Shown here piece by piece: positions 7,296 to 15,872 of a stretch of DNA of 22,841 bases (its first letter is position 1; each line of letters opens with the position of its first letter). This DNA is from CAYWNA01 sp964459305 (lineage in GTDB: Bacteria; Planctomycetota; Planctomycetia; Pirellulales; Pirellulaceae). The position numbers were made by a program, and so were the translations under genes. The notes under the pieces are model-generated. The model did no database searches and had not been told where the DNA came from. It saw only the letters and a list, made by a program, of their open reading frames with translations. The stretch is from assembly GCA_964459305.1 (NCBI GenBank), contig CAYWNA010000216.1, positions 1 through 22,841 of the forward strand, written 5' to 3'.

Positions 7296-9230
7296 ATGAA
7301 GAAGATCTGTCTGTCGTGGACGTTGTGCCTGGTATGGTTGACCAATGACGACGGTACGATTCCGCGATGTGGCGCAGCGGACATCGAGGATCTCGGCGTG
7401 GCGGTGCGGGCCGTTGTGTTTGGCAACAGTCAGGGATGCCTTGCTGACAGCCCGTCGGGGCAGCCCGGCATGTTCTACATCCCGTACTTCTCGACCACCG
7501 GGGGAGCCTTGGTCGGCATTCATCCCCGATCCGGTGAACACATCCACATGCCGCTTCCTAGCAAAGGCGGCTATGGAACCGCGGTGGGCGCCGACGGCGC
7601 GGTCTACGTGGGCGGCGTGCACCCGGGCGACCTCTATCGCTTTGAGCCTGCGACGGGGCAGATCGAAAATCTGGGTGGAAGCCAGTTCGGCGGGACCTAT
7701 ATCTGGGCGTGTGATGCGTCGTCGGATGGCAAGAAGGTCTATGCCGCGTGCTACCCGACGGCCGGCGTGCTCGAATACGACATCCAGGCCCGCCAGATGC
7801 GATATCTTGGCAGGATGAGTCAGACTGAAAAATATGCCCGATCGATTTGCGTGGATGCGAAGGGTAGAGTGTGGGTTGGGATCGGCCAACATGCCGATTT
7901 GGTCGTCTGGGATCCAAGCACCAAGACGCAACGCAACGTCCTGCCGCAGGAGTACAAACTCAACTCTTGCTGCTACAGCGTCTGCGCATCCGGCAACCAC
8001 GTATTCGCGGAACTGCTGTACGATCACAAGCATCTGATCTACGATACGGATCGCGCGAAACCCATCGCCGTGCTCGAACGGCCGCCTGACGGACTGTCAT
8101 ACATGGCCGCCCGTGGCGGACGGGACGGCTGCTTCTATTTGTACGCCACACTCAGCGGCACGCTCTGTCGCTATCGTGTGGGTCAGACCGAACCGGAGAA
8201 GCTGGTCGAGCGACTGGGGCAAGTGGCGTGTGTCGAGGGCGATCGGTACGCTTACGCCATTGATGACCAAGAATTCGTCTACTACGACATCAAGGAACAC
8301 AAAGAGCTGTTTCGCCGTAAGCTGGCCGAGGCGAAAGACGGCATGGCCCTGTACGCTCTGGCCTCTGGAGGAGATGGCAAAATCTATGGCAGCACGTACA
8401 TCAACATGCACATGTTCTGTGCCGATCCGGAGGACGGTTCGATCGAAGATCTAGGCAAGGCTTTGCGCTGGGGTGGCCAGATCGACTCGATGCACAGCGG
8501 ACGCGACGGCAAGGTCTACATGGGCAGTTACGTTCATGCCGTCGCGTCGATCTACGATCCGATGAAGCCCTGGAAGATCGGCGCCGATCCGGACTGCAAT
8601 CCTCGCGAGATCGGTCCGGTGGGCAGCGGCCAGTACCGAACGCGAACGATTGCCCTCGGACCGGATGACCGGATCTACGTGGGCTCGATTCCCTCCTACA
8701 ACTCCGCACCCACGGGGGCGTTCTCGCGAGTGGATCCTAGAACCGGCGCCATCCGCACATGGCTCGACTTGGTGCCCGGCGGAGCGGTCAACGACTTGGT
8801 GGCCGACGAGAACCATGTGTACGGAGCCGGCGGCGGCAAGTTCTTTGTGTTCGATCCGGATGCTGAAAAAGTCGTGCTCCAACTCGACCTTTCGGTCTCT
8901 GCACTCGCGGTTGCGCCAAGCGGCGAGATCATAGGGACTGGCGGCGGACGAGTATTCGTTTTCTCTCCGTCCGAGATGCAGCTGACTCACACGGCGGAAA
9001 ACCCGCTCGGCGATTTCACTCACATGTGCGTGGTACCCGGCCGCGGGCTCTTCGGCATCAACTCGCGCCGGATCGGCCGGATCAGCCCGGAGAACTGGCA
9101 CGTCGAGCAAGTGGCTGCAGAGGGCGGGAAGTTTTTGGCCGCCGACAGGACTGGCCGTCTCTACTTCGGTCACGGCAGTCACGTGTTGCGGCTCAACTTG
9201 CCGGACTCAGCAACTTCACGTACACGGTAG
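7296..9230 (+). CDS. Secreted beta-propeller repeat protein
   Basis: The 644-residue product begins with a short signal-peptide-like segment (MKKICLSWTLCLVW) and is then built of repeated blades of the form DGxVYxG...(Y/F)DPxTGxI. Examples are GADGAVYVGG (98-107), DAKGRVWVGIG (187-197), and later GRDGKVYMGSYV and PDDRIYVGSI. This is the look of NHL, PQQ-like or SMP-30-like propellers, which bind ligands or serve as lyases and lactonases in the periplasm. No catalytic set is obvious, so the activity is unknown. The start at 7296 has GGGAG about 10 bases upstream; the upstream in-frame start at 7185 would add 37 residues before the signal. Its 3' end overlaps the convergent transporter gene by 38 bp. 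Confidence 0.85.
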   Translation: MKKICLSWTLCLVWLTNDDGTIPRCGAADIEDLGVAVRAVVFGNSQGCLADSPSGQPGMFYIPYFSTTGGALVGIHPRSGEHIHMPLPSKGGYGTAVGADGAVYVGGVHPGDLYRFEPATGQIENLGGSQFGGTYIWACDASSDGKKVYAACYPTAGVLEYDIQARQMRYLGRMSQTEKYARSICVDAKGRVWVGIGQHADLVVWDPSTKTQRNVLPQEYKLNSCCYSVCASGNHVFAELLYDHKHLIYDTDRAKPIAVLERPPDGLSYMAARGGRDGCFYLYATLSGTLCRYRVGQTEPEKLVERLGQVACVEGDRYAYAIDDQEFVYYDIKEHKELFRRKLAEAKDGMALYALASGGDGKIYGSTYINMHMFCADPEDGSIEDLGKALRWGGQIDSMHSGRDGKVYMGSYVHAVASIYDPMKPWKIGADPDCNPREIGPVGSGQYRTRTIALGPDDRIYVGSIPSYNSAPTGAFSRVDPRTGAIRTWLDLVPGGAVNDLVADENHVYGAGGGKFFVFDPDAEKVVLQLDLSVSALAVAPSGEIIGTGGGRVFVFSPSEMQLTHTAENPLGDFTHMCVVPGRGLFGINSRRIGRISPENWHVEQVAAEGGKFLAADRTGRLYFGHGSHVLRLNLPDSATSRTR

Positions 9231-10479
9231 TGCCCAGCGCAACGAGCATGAACGCGACGCCCGCACACGCGATCCACACGGTCAGCGCGGACGGGCGGAG
9301 CTGCGGTTGGTGGATGTGGCGAAGTACACAGTAGAGGTTGAATCCGTACAACAGCGGCGCCGCAGCCAAGCTGAGCAGTGTGGCGACCATGACAAGCGTG
9401 ACTGGATTCCCTACACGGTCGAGAATCACACATGCCAGCAGGGCAGAGATGATTACGAAGCCGAAATAGACTCGCTTGCGCGTTTCTGGCCCGGACATTC
9501 GGTGGACTAGCGTACCGCAGCCTTCGGAGAAAGACCGCGAGAATCCGTCGATGACCGTATAGGATGTGGAGAACATCGCAAAGAACGCGGTCAGCATAAA
9601 CACGTGGTACATCCAGCGTCCGAAGACAGTTGTGTAGGCGGTGGAAAGCGCCTCCGCGAACCCGGCGCCCGCTAGGTCCGCGCCTCGTCCCTGCAGATGT
9701 ACGGCACCCATGATCACAAACATGATGCCCGTGCACAGCGATAGACCGTAGCCGGTTCGCATATCCCACAGGGCCGCTCGCAGACGCTGGATTCGCGTTG
9801 ACTCCGAAGTGCTCGTGCCGTGCCATCCCAGCGTCTTCATTTTTTCGATTGTCCAGAACGAATGCCAGACCGACACGTCGATCCCCGTGGGCATCCAACT
9901 GAGGATCGCAGCCACCAACGCAATCGCGACAGGTCCCGTCGGTAGGGTCGGGACGACCAAATGCGCGAATGCCTCCGGACCGGGAATGATCGGCACAAAC
10001 GCAAGAACGGTGGCAACGGCCAAGGTGGCCATCATGATCTTGTTCAAATGGTCCAGCCACGAGAAGCCGCCCGCGAACAACAGCGTTACGATCAACACGG
10101 CCAGAGCGATGGAGCACCATTCCATGCTCAGCATGTCCGTCCACGTATGGAGGACCGCCCCCGCGACGCTGATAACGCCGGCCAATACCCCAACACCCTG
10201 CACCACCGTGCTCACGAGAAACACGATCAGGGCCCATCCCTTTGGCCCTGGAATTCGGGCGTACCCGTCCAGCAGATGATGTCCCGTGGCCGCGGCGTAG
10301 CGCGGGCCGAACTCGAAGGCGGGGTACTTGAAAAGATGGCTGGCGACCACAAGCCAAAGCAGCTGGTAGCCGAACAGAGCCCCGGCGCGCGGGCTGATCA
10401 CCAGGTGCGACGCTCCCACACTGGCCGCGGCCAAAAGGACCCCCGGGCCGAGTGCATTCCACAGCCTTTTCACGCCCAT
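9193..10479 (-). CDS. Nramp-fold membrane transporter with altered metal-binding motif
   Basis: The product has about eleven hydrophobic helices and a TM1 region that lines up with Nramp/MntH without gaps (GPGVLLAAASVG, then AGALFGYQLLW, as in MntH). Where Nramp metal transporters have DPGN in TM1, this protein has GASH (residues 50-53 if counted from the GTG at 10563). In TM6 it keeps Met-Pro (SWMPTG) but not the following His. Two of the metal ligands are therefore missing, so classic Mn/Fe transport is doubtful. I place the start at the ATG at 10479. The GTG at 10563 adds 28 codons with unusually AT-rich third positions, unlike coding sequence here. The gene converges on the beta-propeller gene. 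Confidence 0.88.
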   Translation of the reverse strand: MGVKRLWNALGPGVLLAAASVGASHLVISPRAGALFGYQLLWLVVASHLFKYPAFEFGPRYAAATGHHLLDGYARIPGPKGWALIVFLVSTVVQGVGVLAGVISVAGAVLHTWTDMLSMEWCSIALAVLIVTLLFAGGFSWLDHLNKIMMATLAVATVLAFVPIIPGPEAFAHLVVPTLPTGPVAIALVAAILSWMPTGIDVSVWHSFWTIEKMKTLGWHGTSTSESTRIQRLRAALWDMRTGYGLSLCTGIMFVIMGAVHLQGRGADLAGAGFAEALSTAYTTVFGRWMYHVFMLTAFFAMFSTSYTVIDGFSRSFSEGCGTLVHRMSGPETRKRVYFGFVIISALLACVILDRVGNPVTLVMVATLLSLAAAPLLYGFNLYCVLRHIHQPQLRPSALTVWIACAGVAFMLVALGTTVYVKLLSPAS

Positions 10480-10632
10480 GCCGACGCTCGGTGCCAAACC
10501 GTCATTCGGATTTCCTAGTGCATTCGCTTGCCAACTTTGGCGAGAAAAAGCATAGCGATTCACCCGAATTAATGCGATCCCGCAATAGGGACGAGAGGCT
10601 GCTGCCGGAAGGTCGCTTGTCGTAGGGGCCCT

Positions 10633-10797
10633 ACCCCCAATTGCGCACCGCGTAGGCCGGACCGAGGCCGCCCCTTGCCGGAACGGCGCAAACCAGCTTG
10701 ATTGCTTTCACAATCTGTACCGTCAACAACGCCAATAGAAGAGGCCGAAGTTCCGGCAATGGTACGGTTTGCTTGGTCCGGCCTACAAACTGGGGCA
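10633..10797. repeat. Inverted repeat with GTAGGCCGGACC / TTGCCGGAAC cores
   Basis: GTAGGCCGGACC at 10652-10663 is matched by its exact reverse complement at 10775-10786. TTGCCGGAAC at 10675-10684 is matched by its reverse complement at 10750-10759. Weaker pairing extends outside (CCCCCAATTG near 10634 against CAAACTGGGG near 10786). The two arms enclose about 65 bp. Both cores resemble the GC-rich palindromes scattered through planctomycete genomes. The arms differ by several substitutions and indels, so the unit looks old. No gene overlaps it convincingly. Confidence 0.6.
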
Positions 10798-10851
10798 AAA
10801 CACAGGCTACAAATCTCATCGGACAACTGGGTAAGAAGGCCCATTGCCCTA

Positions 10852-10880
10852 TTGACACTTGGTCTCAACGCAATTAGAAG
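10852..10880 (+). promoter_or_regulatory. Candidate sigma70-type promoter for the metal-efflux module
   Basis: A perfect TTGACA (10852-10857) is followed after exactly 17 bases by TAGAAG (10875-10880), a 4-of-6 match to the -10 consensus. It would start transcription about 45 bases before the ATG of the Cys/His-rich protein and could serve the three plus-strand genes. The evidence is sequence match only. Confidence 0.35.
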
Positions 10881-10931
10881 TATGGTAGGCTTCCTGTACC
10901 GCATGCATCTGAGAAGCCTAGAGGGTTTCGC

Positions 10932-11363
10932 ATGTCTGCTAATTCCCGCCGCACAACCACTTGGCTGATCGTTGCATTGTTCGCCCTGCCGTCAGTTCTG
11001 GGCGAGGGACTCCACCTCGTTCCCGGCTGCGGCCACTTCGTCGACTTTGCGCAGGGAGTGCTGCCAGTCGGTTGTTGCCGCCCTGTTACTCTCTTGCCAC
11101 TGGACGGGAACCAACGACTGGAGCGGTTCGCGCCCGATTTTCTCCGGGTATTTCAGCCGGGAATGTGCCCGATCTGCAATTTCGTCGCTCAGGCAAAACA
11201 GTCTGCCGAAACCGTACGGATCAAATCCTCCCGAGTTCTCTTGGCCCTTCTGCCTTCACCGGACTCGGACGATGTAACCCTTGACCACTCGCACGCCTTT
11301 CACGCGCGGGCGCCACCCAGGCTCTCATCTCTTGCGCTGTGTGACGGGGCTACCGTGGTGTAG
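10932..11363 (+). CDS. Small secreted Cys/His-rich protein, DUF2946-like, before the RND efflux genes
   Basis: The 143-residue product opens with a signal peptide or membrane anchor (WLIVALFALPSVLG, 11-24). It then shows a set of possible metal ligands: H28 and C33/H35 in EGLHLVPGCGHF, the pair C48-C49, CPIC at 79-82, and H119, H121 and H124 near the end, followed by ARAPP. A CPxC pair together with a C-terminal RAPP is reminiscent of DUF2946 proteins, which often neighbour metal-related genes; this link is from memory and not proven. It precedes the adaptor gene by 184 bp on the same strand and may bind or sense the exported metal in the periplasm. No ribosome binding site is obvious. Confidence 0.72.
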   Translation: MSANSRRTTTWLIVALFALPSVLGEGLHLVPGCGHFVDFAQGVLPVGCCRPVTLLPLDGNQRLERFAPDFLRVFQPGMCPICNFVAQAKQSAETVRIKSSRVLLALLPSPDSDDVTLDHSHAFHARAPPRLSSLALCDGATVV

Positions 11364-11547
11364 GTTGGTTGCGCTGCCCAGGGCTACCGGCACGTCATCC
11401 ACGCCGTTTTGACAAGGCCTTCACGCGTCACCCTTTCGCCGGACCGGCCAGCGCCAGCCGCTCGAGTACGATGTCTCCTTGAACTGCACTGCAACAAGAC
11501 GCCATTTCGTTACCCACCCTCTCAACGCAGAACTGACGAGGTGTATT

Positions 11548-12780
11548 ATGACAAACAAGGGCATGTATCTAGTCGCCCTTCTGACGGCGATGCCGCTACT
11601 GTGTGGTGGCGTCGCAACGCCTGTTTCCGCGCAGGAAGATCACGATCACTCCGAATCCTCACCAGAGGACAATGTTGTTCGCTTGTCGGAGGCCAGTCGC
11701 GATATCGCTGGTATTCAACTCGCACAAGCCAAACCCAAGCAGTCCAGGTCCGTCCTGAAGGCGATGGGAAAAGTCCTGGCGCCGAAGCCGCAAACCGCCA
11801 TTGTCGGGCATGCTTTTTCGGCCAGAGTGTCCAAAGTCCAGGTGAAGATCGGTGATTGGGTCGAGAAGGGCCAGGCTTTGGTGACCGTGGAAAGCCATGA
11901 AGTCGGTGCCGCAAAGTCGGAGTTCTTCAAGATGACTGCCGATCTGGAACTGGCAAAGCTGAATTTCGAGCGAGAGAAGCGGTTGTTGGAAAGCGAGATC
12001 GGAATCGAGAAGAACTTCGTGACGGCGGAGGCAGAGTACAAAATCGCCCAGGCGAATCGAGAGGCTGCGGAGAAGAGACTCCATGTCCTCGGTTTCACCG
12101 AGGACGAGGTGAAGGAGATTGCCGATAAACACCTGGTCCACCCGTCCATCACGTTGTACGCTCCGATCACCGGCAAGATCGTCAAGATCGATGCGGTCCT
12201 CGGTGCGCTGATCGATCAGGAAACGGAAATCATGACCATCATCGATCCGAAGATGCTGTGGGTCGATGCGCAAGTCTACGAAAAGGACATTGCCAAAGTC
12301 AAAATCGGGCAGAAAGCCGAGATCCAAGTTCCGGCTTACCCGGGACAGACCTTTCACGGGACGGTCAGCTACATCGGGGATATTGTGGACGAGGAAACTC
12401 GGACCATCACCGTCAGGGCGGAAGTCGGCAATGACCAGCAGCGACTCAAGCCGGGGATGTTCGCCGACGTGGATATCGTCTTGAACGGGGATACCGAAAC
12501 GCTGGTCGTGCCGGCGGCTGCGATTTTGGAAGAAGGACGCCAGAAGATTGTCTTTGTCAAGCACGAGGACTCCTTCCAGCGTCGTGAAGTCGAAATCGGC
12601 GTCGTCAACGGAAAATACCGGCAGATTCTGAACGGATTGGCGGTCGGCGAAGAGGTCGTGATCCAAGGGAATCATCTGTTGCGATCCCAGCTCAAGGAGG
12701 AGGTCCTTCGACAAGCCCATCATCACGGGCATGCACACGGACATGGAAAGCAGCAACGGGAGAGGAGACGAGGACAGTGA
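11548..12780 (+). CDS. RND efflux periplasmic adaptor subunit, CusB/CzcB family
   Basis: The 410-residue protein has a signal peptide (residues 1 to about 28, ending VSAQ), an acidic His-containing start (EDHDHSES), a lipoyl-like half (VSKVQVKIGDWVEKGQALVTVE), a helical hairpin (about 125-180), the second lipoyl half (ITLYAPITGKIVKI), a beta-barrel (LWVDAQVYEKDIAKVKIG) and a membrane-proximal domain. This is the usual membrane-fusion protein layout that links the inner-membrane pump to an outer-membrane channel. The tail carries HHHGHAHGH (391-399), a likely metal-binding stretch. The ATG at 11548 has GAGGT about 6 bases upstream; an earlier in-frame ATG at 11479 would put 23 residues before the signal peptide. 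Its stop overlaps the pump start (GTGA), so the two are coupled. Confidence 0.94.
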   Translation: MTNKGMYLVALLTAMPLLCGGVATPVSAQEDHDHSESSPEDNVVRLSEASRDIAGIQLAQAKPKQSRSVLKAMGKVLAPKPQTAIVGHAFSARVSKVQVKIGDWVEKGQALVTVESHEVGAAKSEFFKMTADLELAKLNFEREKRLLESEIGIEKNFVTAEAEYKIAQANREAAEKRLHVLGFTEDEVKEIADKHLVHPSITLYAPITGKIVKIDAVLGALIDQETEIMTIIDPKMLWVDAQVYEKDIAKVKIGQKAEIQVPAYPGQTFHGTVSYIGDIVDEETRTITVRAEVGNDQQRLKPGMFADVDIVLNGDTETLVVPAAAILEEGRQKIVFVKHEDSFQRREVEIGVVNGKYRQILNGLAVGEEVVIQGNHLLRSQLKEEVLRQAHHHGHAHGHGKQQRERRRGQ

Positions 12781-15700
12781 TTCGAGCAATCATTGATTTG
12801 GCGCTGCGCAACCGGCTTCTTGTCCTGTTGCTGACGGTCTTGCTTTCGCTGGTGGGTGTCATCGCATACGACCGAATGCCCAAGGACATCTATCCGGATC
12901 TGAACGCGCCGCTGGTGAATATCATCACCCATTGGCCGGGCATGGCTTCGGAGGACGTGGAACGACGAATCACGATCCCTCTGGAGAACTTGATGAGCGG
13001 CAGCCCGCACGTGACCCGGGTCCGCTCCGAGTCGACCACTGGCGAATCGGTGGTGACGGTCGAGTTTGATTGGGGAATCGATATCTATCATGCTCGCCAG
13101 ATCATTGCTGGAAAGCTGGATATCGTGGCCGACCAGCTTCCTTCCGGCGCGGAAGATCCGGCCATGGGGCCGGTCTCGTCGCGCATGGGCGAGATCTTCG
13201 AATTCGCCGTGGTGGGCGACGGCGCCGACCCGATGCAACTGAGAAGCGTCGCCGACTGGACCGTTCGGTACCGGCTGCTGGGCGTCGAAGGCGTCTCGTT
13301 TGTCGTCAACCTGGGAGGTTTCGTACAGCAGTACCAGGTGTTCCTGAAACCTGGAATGCTGCATCAGTACGGTATCACGATTCCTGAAGTCAAAGAGGCC
13401 ATCGAGCAAAGCAACCGCAATTTCTCCGGCGGAGTTATTCGAAAGCAAAATCAGGAGTTCCTGATCAAAGGGCTGGGGAGAATCGAGTCGATCGAGCACA
13501 TCAAAGACACGGTGATCACGTCGCGGGCCGGCGTTCCCGTGTTCGTCAAGGATGTGGCCGATGTCAAGGTCGGAGCGATGTTCTCGATGGGAAACGCCGG
13601 CTACAACGGCGAGGAAGCCGTGTCCGTGGTGGTGCAGAAGCAGTACGGCGGCGACACCCTGAAGACCATTGGGAAAGTCAGGGAGTTCATCAAGGAGGTC
13701 GAGACGGACCTGCCGGAGAAGATCAGAATCGAATCCTACTATGACCAATCCGATTTGATCCACAGCTCGCTGAAGCACGTCGAAATCTCCATGCTCGAAG
13801 GCGGCGTGCTGGTGCTGGTGGTAATTCTGCTGTTCCTTTTCAACGCGCGGGCTTCGTTGATCGCCGCGCTGACGATTCCCATTTCCGTTCTGTTTTCGCT
13901 GATATTGATGTACATCGGCGGAGTGTCGCTAACCGTGATGGCTCTGGGTGGCCTGGCCATCGGCGTTGGCAAGATGGCCAGCGGGTCTGTCATCATGGTG
14001 GAAAACGTCTACAAATTCCTCCAGGGCGGGGACGAAGGTGCGTCCGCGCTGGCTCTTACATCCCAAGGTGCCAAAGAGGTCGGGCCTTACCTTTTTTCGG
14101 CGAATCTGATCATCATCCTAGTTTTCCTGCCACTGCTGACACTGGAGGGAATCGCCGGCAGGATGTTCCAGCCCACGGTGTTTGCCCTGATCGCCGCCTT
14201 GCTCGGTTCGATGGTCATGAACATCACCCTGGGACCGGTTCTGATGTCACTGTGCATAAGGCCAACAAAGCACGTGAGGAAAAAGAATCGCGTCGTCGAA
14301 TTCGCCACGCGCGTCTATGTCGGCGTTCTCAAGATCTCGTTCCGGCTCAAGACGCTGGTATTGTTGGCCGCTTTGGCCGTCATGGCCGTCGCGGGCTGGT
14401 GTTATCAACGTCTGGGAAATGAATTCGTGCCTTTCATGGACGAAGGCTCCATCGTTGCGTCGACGGTCATGCTGCCGGAAACGTCGCTTCACGAATCGGT
14501 TCGGGTCGGCAAGAAAGTCGAAGGCATCTTCCGCTCCTTCCCCGAAGTTATCTCCGTATGCCGCACGACCGGAATGGCCGAGGAATCAGAGCACGTTCAT
14601 CCGGTGAACCACAGCCACTTCATACTCAAGCTGAAGCCGCGGGAAGAAAGAGAACGGGGATATGAGGAACTGACCGAGGACATGAGGAAGGAACTGGATA
14701 ACGTGCCGGGCATCGCCTACATGTTCGAACAGCCCATCGCCAACAAGATGGCCGAGATGCTCACGGGCACCGAGGGTCAGATCTCGCTCAAGGTCTTCGG
14801 GCCGGATTTGGAAAAGCTGGACGAGAAAGCTCGCGGAATCGCCGAGATCATGAGAGACATCCCTGGAATCGCGGATCTGCAAGTGGAACAGACCAGCGGA
14901 ATCCCCTTGATTCCGATCAGACTGAATCGCGCGGAACTGGCGCGTCATGGCATCAAGGTCGACGAGGTGGCCGATGTCATTGAAACGGCGCTCAACGGAG
15001 TCGAGGTGACCGACATCATGGAGGTGGACCGGATGACCGCCGTGCTGCTGCGGTTGCCGGAGGAATACAAGCAGGATGTGGATACCATCAAGAACCTGCT
15101 GATCGACGCGCCTGCCGGGCATCGCGTTCCCCTTTCCCAGATCGCCGAGATCGATCGCGACGAAGGACCACAGACGATTTTCCGGGAGAACCGAAGACGG
15201 CGAAAGACCATCCTGTGCAATGTCGTGGGACGGGACGTTGGCCGATTTGTCGAGGAAGCGACAGCAAAGATCAACCACAGCGATTTATTTCCCAGGGGCG
15301 AGGGTTATTCCTTCAAGTTCGGCGGCGAATTTGAAAGCCAGCAGCGGACGATGCGGCAACTCATGTGGACGATGCTGGTCGTGGCCCTGAGCGTACTGGT
15401 TGTGCTGTTCGCCTCGCTGCACTCGCTTCGCCAGTCCCTGCTTCTATTGCTGAACATTCCCATGACACTGGCCGGAGGCATGATTGCCCTGTTTTTGGCC
15501 AATCAGACTTTGAACGTGTCTTCCGTGATCGGCTTCATCGCCCTGTTTGGAATCGCTCTGCAAAACGGCGTGGTTCTGGTCGGGAAGATCAACGACTTGC
15601 GAAAAGGGGGGATGGAGCTTCACGAGGCGGTCATCCAGGGCGCGGCATACCGGTTCCGCCCGATTCTGATGACCGAGTTGATCCTCATCCTAGGCGTGGT

Positions 15701-15872
15701 GCCCCTGGCGCTAGGCACGACTACCGGTTCGGAGATTCACCGCCCGTTAGCCGTCGTCTACATCGGCGGCTTTGTGGTGGCCATCTTCTTCGAACAGATC
15801 GTCCTGCCGATCCTGTACGAGATGTTCGCCCGATTGAAGAAGGATCGCTACACCGTGCAGGAAGCGGTGTGA
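12777..15872 (+). CDS. CusA/CzcA-family heavy-metal RND efflux pump
   Basis: The 1031-residue product has full RND length, with TM1 at about 12-30, a first periplasmic loop, TM2-6 (about 340-495), a second periplasmic loop and TM8-12 (about 862-1018). DRMPKDIYPDL, ENLMSG and the segment ending GTTTGSEIHRPLAVV are typical of heavy-metal RND pumps. TM4 reads GGLAIGVGKMASGSVIMVEN (391-410): the Asp used for proton relay in CusA (GAMVDAA) and CzcA (IVDG) is replaced by S402, and a Lys (K399) appears nearby. The GTG start at 12777 overlaps the adaptor stop and has AGGAGACGAGGA upstream. The pump would export a metal cation in complex with the adaptor and an outer-membrane channel that is not in this window. 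Metal specificity cannot be read from sequence. Confidence 0.95.
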   Translation: MIRAIIDLALRNRLLVLLLTVLLSLVGVIAYDRMPKDIYPDLNAPLVNIITHWPGMASEDVERRITIPLENLMSGSPHVTRVRSESTTGESVVTVEFDWGIDIYHARQIIAGKLDIVADQLPSGAEDPAMGPVSSRMGEIFEFAVVGDGADPMQLRSVADWTVRYRLLGVEGVSFVVNLGGFVQQYQVFLKPGMLHQYGITIPEVKEAIEQSNRNFSGGVIRKQNQEFLIKGLGRIESIEHIKDTVITSRAGVPVFVKDVADVKVGAMFSMGNAGYNGEEAVSVVVQKQYGGDTLKTIGKVREFIKEVETDLPEKIRIESYYDQSDLIHSSLKHVEISMLEGGVLVLVVILLFLFNARASLIAALTIPISVLFSLILMYIGGVSLTVMALGGLAIGVGKMASGSVIMVENVYKFLQGGDEGASALALTSQGAKEVGPYLFSANLIIILVFLPLLTLEGIAGRMFQPTVFALIAALLGSMVMNITLGPVLMSLCIRPTKHVRKKNRVVEFATRVYVGVLKISFRLKTLVLLAALAVMAVAGWCYQRLGNEFVPFMDEGSIVASTVMLPETSLHESVRVGKKVEGIFRSFPEVISVCRTTGMAEESEHVHPVNHSHFILKLKPREERERGYEELTEDMRKELDNVPGIAYMFEQPIANKMAEMLTGTEGQISLKVFGPDLEKLDEKARGIAEIMRDIPGIADLQVEQTSGIPLIPIRLNRAELARHGIKVDEVADVIETALNGVEVTDIMEVDRMTAVLLRLPEEYKQDVDTIKNLLIDAPAGHRVPLSQIAEIDRDEGPQTIFRENRRRRKTILCNVVGRDVGRFVEEATAKINHSDLFPRGEGYSFKFGGEFESQQRTMRQLMWTMLVVALSVLVVLFASLHSLRQSLLLLLNIPMTLAGGMIALFLANQTLNVSSVIGFIALFGIALQNGVVLVGKINDLRKGGMELHEAVIQGAAYRFRPILMTELILILGVVPLALGTTTGSEIHRPLAVVYIGGFVVAIFFEQIVLPILYEMFARLKKDRYTVQEAV

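Noticed and set aside
10569..10904. 111-codon minus-strand open frame upstream of the Nramp-fold gene
   Set aside because: It lies mostly on the inverted repeat and has no recognisable features; another overlapping frame is equally open.
11659..12789. Long minus-strand frame opposite the adaptor gene
   Set aside because: It is the mirror of a clear adaptor gene with strong family motifs on the plus strand.
12723..13778. Long minus-strand frame opposite the pump gene, rich in His and Asp
   Set aside because: Composition reflects the complement of pump codons; no start signal or domain.
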